From Methylotenera sp. UBA6020 (GTDB lineage: Bacteria; Pseudomonadota; Gammaproteobacteria; Burkholderiales; Methylophilaceae), in the NCBI GenBank assembly GCA_002429455.1, contig DIZU01000142.1, forward strand, positions 1 through 18,207: a stretch of 18,207 nt of DNA, read 5' to 3'. Position numbers and translations under genes: made by a program. Positions 1 through 6,281 of the stretch are shown piece after piece. A model generated the notes under the pieces. That model had not been told where the DNA came from, ran no database searches, and saw nothing but the letters and a program-made list of their open reading frames with translations. Numbering within the stretch: the first letter of the stretch is position 1; each line of letters opens with the position of its first letter.

Positions 1-696
1 GACACTTACGGTGCGGATACCGCACGGCTGTTCATGATGTTTGCCGCGCCACCTGAGCAAAGCCTGGAATGGGCTGACAGCGGTGTAGAAGGCGCCAATC
101 GATTTTTACGCAGAGTTTGGAAAGCCGTATATGAACATAAGCATGACCATGTAAGTTCAGGTGGAATTTCAGCCTATACTTCAGGCGAACTCAGTACAGA
201 ACTCAAAGCCTTGCGCTTACAATTACACCTTACCATTGAAAAAGTAGCCGATGACTATGGCCGTCGCCATAGCTTTAACACCGCAATTTCATCGGTGATG
301 GAACTCATGAATGCCTTGGCAAAAGTAGAGGGCACCGACGAAACCACGCGCCAGATTCGTCAAGAGGTTTTACAAAATGTTACGTTATTACTCTCGCCGA
401 TTGTGCCGCATATTTGCCAAGCGATATGGACAGAACTATGCCCGCAAAGTCATATTTTAGAAGCTGGCTGGCCAGTGGCCGATCAGTCAGCAATGGTGCA
501 AGATACGCTAGAATACGTGATTCAAGTCAACGGTAAGTTACGCGGCAGTATAGTGGTAGCGAAAACTGAAACCAAAGAGTCCTTGGAAAAGTTGGCATTG
601 CAGCAGCCTTGCGTGCAAAAGTACATTGAGGTCAACATGACTGTACGTAAAATCATTGTAGTGCCGAACAAACTCATTAACGTTGTTGTGGGGTAA
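1..696 (+). CDS. leuS: Leucyl-tRNA synthetase, C-terminal part (5' end outside window)
   Basis: This is the 3' end of a class Ia leucyl-tRNA synthetase, which charges tRNA-Leu with leucine in the cytoplasm. The reading frame is open from base 1, starting DTYGADTARLFMMFAAPPEQ, the block that follows the KMSKS loop in bacterial LeuRS. The segment GVEGANRFLRRVW then leads into the helical anticodon-binding domain. The C-terminal compact domain is also present, with VNGKLRGSIVV near its start. About 231 residues are visible; the Rossmann fold, editing domain and KMSKS motif lie upstream of the window. The stop codon ends three bases before the lptE start, so the two are probably co-transcribed, an arrangement usual in proteobacteria. 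Identification is firm from the conserved motifs. Confidence 0.97.
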   Translation, partial: DTYGADTARLFMMFAAPPEQSLEWADSGVEGANRFLRRVWKAVYEHKHDHVSSGGISAYTSGELSTELKALRLQLHLTIEKVADDYGRRHSFNTAISSVMELMNALAKVEGTDETTRQIRQEVLQNVTLLLSPIVPHICQAIWTELCPQSHILEAGWPVADQSAMVQDTLEYVIQVNGKLRGSIVVAKTETKESLEKLALQQPCVQKYIEVNMTVRKIIVVPNKLINVVVG

Positions 697-699
697 ACC

Positions 700-1224
700 A
701 TGCAAAACTATCGCTTAAACATGTTGCAACGCACAGGCTTAATTGCCGCGTTGTTATTCACTCTGGCACTTTCTGCATGTGGCTTTCAATTGCGCGGCGC
801 CGCTGATTTGTCTTTCAAAACGTTGTATATTCAAGGTGGTAAGCTAACCATTTTACGAGAACTAAAACAATCATTGAAAGCCAACGGCATTCAGATCGTT
901 GATGAGACCGAAGGCGCTGAGTTATTTCTTGAGCTGATCAATGAAACTTATGAGAAACGCATTCTGTCTTTAAGCGGTAAAGGTGTAGTCCGTGAATTTG
1001 AACTCAACTACCGTGTCAATTTCAGAACGCGTGAGCCTGCCAGCCCAACGTGGAGCCAGGTACAATCTGTGCAATCACGCCGTGACTTCTCATACAACGA
1101 CAATGCATTACTTGGTAAAGCTGGTGAAGAAGAAATGTTGAATAATGACATGCGTAAAGATGCAGTACGTGAAGTTTTGCGCCGTTTAACTGCAATCAAG
1201 CCTACGGCTAAGTCGCCGGTCTGA
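700..1224 (+). CDS. lptE: LPS-assembly lipoprotein LptE
   Basis: LptE is the outer-membrane lipoprotein that plugs the LptD beta-barrel and takes part in the last step of lipopolysaccharide export. The 174-residue product starts with a basic segment and a hydrophobic stretch (about residues 13-24), followed by the lipobox LSAC with the lipidated Cys at 27. The sequence CGFQLRGAADLSFKTLYIQG after it is characteristic of LptE/RlpB. The remainder is a small alpha/beta domain of the expected size (E. coli LptE is a little longer). The ATG at 700 has a GGGG-rich stretch (690-693) upstream; an ATG at 721 is an alternative that would still keep the lipobox. It sits between leuS and holA, the conserved proteobacterial order. 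Confidence 0.95.
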   Translation: MQNYRLNMLQRTGLIAALLFTLALSACGFQLRGAADLSFKTLYIQGGKLTILRELKQSLKANGIQIVDETEGAELFLELINETYEKRILSLSGKGVVREFELNYRVNFRTREPASPTWSQVQSVQSRRDFSYNDNALLGKAGEEEMLNNDMRKDAVREVLRRLTAIKPTAKSPV

Positions 1225-1235
1225 TCATCTAACTT

Positions 1236-2249
1236 ATGCGCTTAGCTCAAGCACAACTTGAAACGCATCTCAAACAAGGCTTACAGCCACTTTACGTATT
1301 GGTAGGCGATGAACCGCTTGCCCAGCGTGAAAGCCTGGATGCGATCCGTACTGCTGCACGTACACAAGGTTTTGATGAGCGGACAAGCTTAATTGTTGAG
1401 CGCCACTTTAACTGGCAACAAATCCAAACCTACGGCCAGTCAATTTCGCTATTTGCCAGCCGTCGGTTATTAGAAATCAACATTCCATCGGGCAAGCCAG
1501 GCCTTGATGGCGGCAAAGCCCTGCAAGCCTTAGCCAGTAAAACAATACCGGACACCAGTGTGGTCATTATTCTGCCTACACTAGAACGTGATTCTAAAAG
1601 TAGTGCCTGGTTTACTGCACTTGAAAAACAAGCAGTGACCATCACCTTAAATGAAATCGAGGCAGCCAGTTTGCCACAATGGATCGCCAATCGGCTCGCA
1701 CAGCAAGGCCAGCATACCAGTGCACAAACGCTGGATTTTTTGGCACATCAAGTAGAAGGTAATTTGCTCGCCGCCAATCAGGAAGTACAGAAATTAGGCT
1801 TGCTATACCCGCAAGGTGAGCTAGCAGATGCGACGGTGCGTGAGGCAGTGCTGAATGTGTCACGTTACGATGCGTTTCAATTAGGTGAAGCAGTACTGGC
1901 CGGCGACACCGCACGCACCGTACGTATTTTGCAAGGCCTGCAAGATGAAGGTGAACAGGCGGTTGCCGTGATGAACCCGCTAATGTGGGTGTTACGCCCC
2001 TTGGTACGTATTAAGCAAGCCGAAATGCGCGGTGAAAATGTGATGAATGCCATGACCAACGCACGCATTTATGGCGATAAGCAACCATTGGTGAAACGTG
2101 CGCTGGCAAGATTAAGCTTACGTCAGCTTGAAGCTGCATTGCAAAAATTGGCTGATATTGATAGAACAGCCAAAGGCGTTCTATTAGGCGATGCCTGGCT
2201 TGAAATTTCCAGGCTTTGTTTTGGGCTTGCGCGGGTGCGCGGTCGCTAA
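1236..2249 (+). CDS. holA: DNA polymerase III subunit delta
   Basis: HolA is the delta subunit of the clamp-loader complex, which opens the beta sliding clamp at replication forks. The 337-residue product matches the family length (about 340). It begins LETHLKQGLQPLYVLVGDEP, the typical HolA N-terminus in which GDEP takes the place of a working Walker A motif. The middle contains the AAA+ lid-like helices (LDFLAHQVEGNLLAANQEVQKL) and the C-terminus the helical collar domain. The ATG follows the lptE stop by 11 bases with no clear Shine-Dalgarno, so translational coupling is plausible. The gene ends just before the palindromic element upstream of proA. Confidence rests on motif pattern, length and position. 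Confidence 0.95.
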   Translation: MRLAQAQLETHLKQGLQPLYVLVGDEPLAQRESLDAIRTAARTQGFDERTSLIVERHFNWQQIQTYGQSISLFASRRLLEINIPSGKPGLDGGKALQALASKTIPDTSVVIILPTLERDSKSSAWFTALEKQAVTITLNEIEAASLPQWIANRLAQQGQHTSAQTLDFLAHQVEGNLLAANQEVQKLGLLYPQGELADATVREAVLNVSRYDAFQLGEAVLAGDTARTVRILQGLQDEGEQAVAVMNPLMWVLRPLVRIKQAEMRGENVMNAMTNARIYGDKQPLVKRALARLSLRQLEAALQKLADIDRTAKGVLLGDAWLEISRLCFGLARVRGR

Positions 2250-2270
2250 CGCATAACTCACAGAAAAAAG

Positions 2271-2276
2271 TATAAT
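2271..2276 (+). promoter_or_regulatory. Possible -10 box (TATAAT) upstream of proA
   Basis: A perfect TATAAT lies 22 bases after the holA stop. I see no good -35 at 16-18 bases upstream, so it may be weak or activator-dependent. If used, transcription would begin about seven bases downstream, close to base 2283, which is the first base of the palindromic element. The call is sequence-only. Confidence 0.35.
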
Positions 2277-2282
2277 GTTTAT

Positions 2283-2423
2283 GGGCGTCTCTAAAAATTA
2301 AAGTTACTAAGTCAGGCAAGGCGCGAACCAAAAATTTCGACGCCGCATATATTTGATATGTAAGGAGTAATTTTTTGTGAGTAACGCAGCATGACGACGG
2401 AAATTGAATTTTTAGAGGTGCCC
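2283..2423. repeat. 141-bp palindromic MITE-like element between holA and proA
   Basis: The left end (2283-2299, GGGCGTCTCTAAAAATT) and the reverse complement of the right end (2407-2423, AATTTTTAGAGGTGCCC) match at 15 of 17 positions. The interior is also roughly self-complementary: GTCA and GC blocks recur symmetrically on the two sides, and the centre holds an apical hairpin (CATAT 2346-2350 with ATATG 2356-2360). Both ends are flanked by TTAT (2279-2282 and 2424-2427), which would fit a 4-bp target-site duplication. No ORF lies inside. Terminal inverted repeats plus a flanking direct repeat, without a transposase, fit a miniature inverted-repeat element. Copy number elsewhere in the genome cannot be seen here and no second copy is in this window. 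Confidence 0.7.
2414..2420 (+). promoter_or_regulatory. proA ribosome binding site inside the right terminal repeat
   Basis: The only Shine-Dalgarno-like sequence before the proA ATG (2426) is AGAGGTG, five bases upstream of the start. It forms part of the right terminal inverted repeat of the palindromic element. In RNA it can pair with bases 2286-2292, so it could be occluded in a folded leader. Confidence 0.6.
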
Positions 2424-2425
2424 TT

Positions 2426-3682
2426 ATGAACATTAAACAATACATGCAAAACGTCGGTATAGCCGCTAGAGCTGCTTCGCGGCTTATGGCAAGTGCGGAT
2501 ACCGACACTAAAAACCTGGCGCTCACGCACATTGCAACGGCAATCTTGCGTGAAAAAGCAGCACTGCTGGCAGCCAATAAACTAGATTTAGACGCTGCTC
2601 GTGCTAATGGCTTGGATTATGCCATGCTCGACAGGCTCACCATCACCGAAAAATCCATTAACACCATGGCAGAAGGCTTGACGCAAATTGCTAATCTAGC
2701 CGACCCTATTGGTGAAATGACTGATTTCAAATATCGGCCTAGCGGCATTCAAATTGGCAAAATGCGCGTCCCGCTGGGCGTCATCGGTATCATTTATGAA
2801 GCGCGGCCTAATGTTACGGTAGATGCGGCCGGGCTTTGTATCAAGTCTGGCAATGCAACTATTTTGCGTGGTGGCAGTGAGGCAATACATTGCAATCAAG
2901 CACTGGCAAAACTCGTGCATGAAGGCCTGCAAGCCGCTGGCTTGCCAACCACGGCCATTCAGGTAATTGAAACGACGGATCGTGCCGCAGTAGGTGAACT
3001 CATCACCATGAAGGAGTATGTGGATGTCATTGTGCCACGTGGCGGCAAGGGCTTGATTGAGCGCATCTCAAACGATGCGCGCATCCCTGTCATCAAGCAT
3101 TTGGATGGCAACTGCCATGTGTACGTGGATGATGATGCTGATTTGGATAAAGCCCTGCGCATTGTAGAAAACAGCAAAACGCAACGACTAGGCACCTGCA
3201 ACACCGCAGAATCATTAGTAATTGCCCGCTCTGTCGCGCAAACAATGTTGCCAAAACTGGCAGATATGCTGATCTCTCATGGCATTGAAATTCGTGGTTG
3301 TGCAGAAACCTGTGCGCTAGTAAAGCAAGCCATACCAGCCACTGAAGAAGATTTTTACACCGAGTACTTGGCTGCAATCATCTCATGCAAAGTAGTCAGT
3401 GGTTTGGATGAAGCCATTGCGCATATCAACCAACACTCGTCTCAGCACACCGAAGCGATCGTGACTGAAAACTACACCAAAGCGCGTCGCTTTTTACGTG
3501 AAGTAGACTCCAGCAGCGTCATGGTGAACGCCTCAACGCGCTTTGCAGATGGCTTTGAATACGGCTTAGGTGCCGAAATTGGAATTTCTACCGACAAGTT
3601 ACATGCCCGTGGACCAGTAGGCTTAGAAGGCTTAACATCACTTAAATATGTGGTGTTGGGCGATGGCCACGTAAGAGCCTAG
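2426..3682 (+). CDS. proA: Glutamate-5-semialdehyde dehydrogenase (gamma-glutamyl phosphate reductase)
   Basis: ProA reduces gamma-glutamyl phosphate to glutamate-5-semialdehyde with NADPH, the second step of proline synthesis from glutamate. The 418-residue product has the family length. Visible hallmarks are the cofactor-binding region with [20 protein letters not shown] (about 118-137), VPRGGKGLI (about 203-211), and the catalytic cysteine C258 in [12 protein letters not shown]. The C-terminal [20 protein letters not shown] is also characteristic. The ATG at 2426 directly abuts the palindromic element, whose right end supplies the ribosome binding site. proB is not in the window. nadD follows after 43 bases and may be co-transcribed. 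Confidence 0.97.
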   Translation: MNIKQYMQNVGIAARAASRLMASADTDTKNLALTHIATAILREKAALLAANKLDLDAARANGLDYAMLDRLTITEKSINTMAEGLTQIANLADPIGEMTDFKYRPSGIQIGKMRVPLGVIGIIYEARPNVTVDAAGLCIKSGNATILRGGSEAIHCNQALAKLVHEGLQAAGLPTTAIQVIETTDRAAVGELITMKEYVDVIVPRGGKGLIERISNDARIPVIKHLDGNCHVYVDDDADLDKALRIVENSKTQRLGTCNTAESLVIARSVAQTMLPKLADMLISHGIEIRGCAETCALVKQAIPATEEDFYTEYLAAIISCKVVSGLDEAIAHINQHSSQHTEAIVTENYTKARRFLREVDSSSVMVNASTRFADGFEYGLGAEIGISTDKLHARGPVGLEGLTSLKYVVLGDGHVRA

Positions 3683-3725
3683 TTGGTGAATATGCGTTGG
3701 TAATGATCAAGGCCGTACCTGCTCT

Positions 3726-4397
3726 ATGATGACCCAACCTGTCATCGCCCTGCTGGGCGGCACCTTCAACCCGATTCATTTGGGGCATTTACGCATGGCG
3801 CAAGAACTGGTCGAGTCACTGCAACTGAGTGAGGTGCGTTTTATACCCGCAGCGAATCCGCCACACAAACCGGCTCCTGATGTAGGCGCTGAGCAGCGCG
3901 CCGCGATGGTGCGTTTAGCTATTGCGGATAATCCGGTTTTCACCTTCGATGACCGTGAGTTACATAGAACAGGTGCGTCTTACACAATAGATACACTGCA
4001 AAGCCTGCGCGAAGAGATGGGCGAAAAGGTAAGTTTAATTTTGTTAATGGGAAGTGACGCATTTACGAAATTCGACACCTGGCATCGTTGGCAGGAAATC
4101 ATTCAGCTATGCCATATCGCGCTAGTACAAAGGCCGCTCACGGCCGATGAGCATGCGCCTGATGTAGATCATAATTTACCAAAATCATTAGGGACTTTTC
4201 TACATAACCACTACACCGATCATGGTGATGACTTACATAGCGCCCCTGCAGGGTTTGTAACCATGCACCACATCACCGCGCTGGACATCTCGTCTACAGA
4301 GATCCGCAACACGTTTCAACAAAAGCGCTCCGCACGCTACTTAATGCCGGATAGCGTCATTGATTATATTCAGGCTCACCAACTCTACGATATATAA
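3726..4397 (+). CDS. nadD: Nicotinate-nucleotide adenylyltransferase
   Basis: NadD transfers AMP from ATP to nicotinate mononucleotide, giving deamido-NAD, a late step of NAD biosynthesis. The 223-residue protein opens with the nucleotidyltransferase signature GGTFNPIHLGH (residues 11-21, with H18 and H21 of the HxGH motif) and has the second signature ISSTEIR (about 188-194). GSDAFTKFDTWHRW is the substrate-binding segment typical of NadD. Two ATG codons stand in tandem (3726 and 3729) and either could be the start; the ribosome binding site is weak (CAAGG at 3708-3712). In many betaproteobacteria nadD is followed by rsfS and rlmH, but here a protease gene follows after 11 bases. Confidence 0.96.
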   Translation: MMTQPVIALLGGTFNPIHLGHLRMAQELVESLQLSEVRFIPAANPPHKPAPDVGAEQRAAMVRLAIADNPVFTFDDRELHRTGASYTIDTLQSLREEMGEKVSLILLMGSDAFTKFDTWHRWQEIIQLCHIALVQRPLTADEHAPDVDHNLPKSLGTFLHNHYTDHGDDLHSAPAGFVTMHHITALDISSTEIRNTFQQKRSARYLMPDSVIDYIQAHQLYDI

Positions 4398-4408
4398 GAA
4401 AGCAGTTT

Positions 4409-5977
4409 GTGTTTAAACGAAATCTATCCAGAAATCTTTCAGTCTTATTGCTGGTTACACTTCTGACCTCTGCATGTGGCATCAATCCCGTCACTAAAAA
4501 AAGAGAGTTCCAAGTCGTTTCAGAATCGCAAGAAATCTCCATCGGCAACCAGAATTATGCGCCAGCCCGCCAATCCCAAGGCGGCGATTATATTATTGAC
4601 CCTGAACTGACCGCTTATGTGCAAAGCGTAGGCAATAAACTGGCAGCTGTGTCTGATCGCAAACTGCCTTACGAGTTTATCATACTGAATGACTCAGTGC
4701 CCAACGCATGGGCCATGCCTGGCGGTAAGATTGCCTTTAATCGCGGCTTACTTTACGAACTCAATAGTGAGGCCGAACTCGCCGCCGTAATGGGTCACGA
4801 GATGGTACATGCCGCGGCCAGACACGGTGCCAAGAGCATGGAACGCGGCATGTTAATGCAAGGCGCAATGGTTGCGGTTGGCATGGCCACACAAGACAAC
4901 AATTATGCCAATTTAATTGTCGGCGGCGCGCAGCTTGGCAGTCAATTAGCCACCAGTAAATACGGGCGCGATGCCGAGAGTGAAGCGGATTTGTATGGCA
5001 TGCAATACATGAAAAAGGCCGGCTACGACCCAGCATCCGCCGTGACGCTACAAGAAACCTTTGTACGCTTGAGTGCTGACCGTAGCAGTAACTTTATTCA
5101 AGGTTTATTTGCCAGCCATCCGCCTTCTGAAATCCGTGTAGCGGCGAACAAAGCTACGCTAGCACAGATAGGTGCGGGCGGCGATTGGGGCAAAGAAATC
5201 TATGCACAAAAAGTGGCTAAGCTAAAATCGACACAAGCGGCTTATAAAGCCTACGACGAAGGTGTAAAAGCCCTCAGTGAGAAGAATATAGCGAGAGCCA
5301 CTACACTGGCTAAGCAAGCAATCGCGGGCGAACCACGCGAAGCCCGCTTTCAGGAGTTGTTAGGTGACATCGCGTTATCGCAGAAAAAACCTGCTGAGGC
5401 ATTAAGTTATTATGATAAAGCGATTCAAATGCAGCCGGATTACTTCAAGCCACATGTGCAAGCCGGCATTGCCTTATTTGATATGGGTCGCAAAGCTGAG
5501 GCTGAAAAATACCTGAACAAAAGTAATGCCCTGTTACCAACGGCACCTAGTCATTATTTACTCGGGAAAATTGCTGAAGAACATGGTGATTTAACCAATG
5601 CGCTCAAAAATTACCAAGTCGCGGCTGATTCCAATTCTGAGATCGGCAAGCAATCTACCGCAGAATATGTACGTTTAGATTTACCGGAACACCCCGCAAA
5701 ATACCTCCAAGCGGCACCACAAACCGATGGCAATGGCAATTTATACGCCGTGGTGCAAAACCCTACCCTATTGGCCGTTGAGCATGTGCGGGTCAGTGTT
5801 GTGCAATACGATGCCCAAACAGGTCGTGCAATCGCGCAAAGCCAGCCTATGCCTATTTCATTTCGCATACCGCCAAATAAACGTGGGCAAGTTGCAGTAG
5901 ACGGCGTACGGCTCAAAACGCAGCAGGAATTACGGCTTTATAAAGTGGTGGTGGAAGCAGCCGAGCTGGCGAGATAA
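4409..5977 (+). CDS. M48 family metalloprotease lipoprotein with TPR repeats (BepA-like)
   Basis: The product is a 522-residue zinc peptidase, probably periplasmic and anchored by lipid. The signal sequence ends in the lipobox TSAC (Cys23). The M48 motif HEMVH gives zinc ligands H130 and H134 and catalytic E131; the third ligand is likely E190 in ESEAD (190-194). FASHPPSEIRV, the usual M48 substrate-loop region, follows. From about residue 277 to 415 there are TPR-like helices (for example EALSYYDKAIQMQPDY). This layout resembles BepA/YfgC, which monitors assembly of outer-membrane proteins including LptD, and also other M48 lipoproteins. It starts at GTG with a weak AAGAAAG upstream, 11 bases after nadD. 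Family is certain; the exact substrate is not. Confidence 0.9.
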   Translation: MFKRNLSRNLSVLLLVTLLTSACGINPVTKKREFQVVSESQEISIGNQNYAPARQSQGGDYIIDPELTAYVQSVGNKLAAVSDRKLPYEFIILNDSVPNAWAMPGGKIAFNRGLLYELNSEAELAAVMGHEMVHAAARHGAKSMERGMLMQGAMVAVGMATQDNNYANLIVGGAQLGSQLATSKYGRDAESEADLYGMQYMKKAGYDPASAVTLQETFVRLSADRSSNFIQGLFASHPPSEIRVAANKATLAQIGAGGDWGKEIYAQKVAKLKSTQAAYKAYDEGVKALSEKNIARATTLAKQAIAGEPREARFQELLGDIALSQKKPAEALSYYDKAIQMQPDYFKPHVQAGIALFDMGRKAEAEKYLNKSNALLPTAPSHYLLGKIAEEHGDLTNALKNYQVAADSNSEIGKQSTAEYVRLDLPEHPAKYLQAAPQTDGNGNLYAVVQNPTLLAVEHVRVSVVQYDAQTGRAIAQSQPMPISFRIPPNKRGQVAVDGVRLKTQQELRLYKVVVEAAELAR

Positions 5978-6277
5978 GTTATATTCACTAGTGAGCTTGT
6001 TGGGCTTCACTTGACCACTACACACAATCATTCAGCCCAATCTACACACAGATACTACTTGGCTGAAGCATAATCATTTGGGTATCTAATTGGTTGTTGG
6101 ACAATGATTTTCCGTTACCCCCTTTATGGCAGTGCTCTTCTTAATTCTTGGCTTGGCACTTATATTTGGTGCGACATGGTTATTGGACAGTGAATTATTT
6201 ACGCTAATATGTATAGGCTATCTTAAACTGATACTCCCGAGAAATATTACGCCCTTAATCAAGCCTAGGTTTTCTAA
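5978..6277. other. 300-bp intergenic stretch before the diguanylate cyclase
   Basis: No gene on either strand is convincing here apart from the small hydrophobic ORF listed separately. The left part has an inverted repeat (TTGGGCT at 6000-6006 with AGCCCAA at 6034-6040) with a 27-base loop and no T-tract, so it is a poor terminator candidate. I could not place a convincing promoter. Confidence 0.4.
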
Positions 6278-6281
6278 TTGA
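6126..6281 (+). CDS. Possible small hydrophobic protein (51 aa)
   Basis: An ATG-initiated frame of 51 codons reads MAVLFLILGLALIFGATWLL and continues with a second hydrophobic stretch (LFTLICIGYLKLIL) and a basic tail ending in KPRFSN. It would be a small one- or two-helix inner-membrane protein. Its TGA stop (6279-6281) overlaps the TTG start of the diguanylate cyclase (6278), an arrangement that often means translational coupling. Against it: there is no Shine-Dalgarno before the ATG, an in-frame TGA lies six codons upstream of it, and I recognise no family. It could be a remnant or chance ORF. Confidence 0.3.
   Translation: MAVLFLILGLALIFGATWLLDSELFTLICIGYLKLILPRNITPLIKPRFSN

Noticed and set aside
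2011..2577. Long minus-strand open frame (188 codons) across the holA end, the palindromic element and the proA start
   Set aside because: It is antisense to two certain genes, its translation resembles no family, and it runs through the non-coding palindrome.
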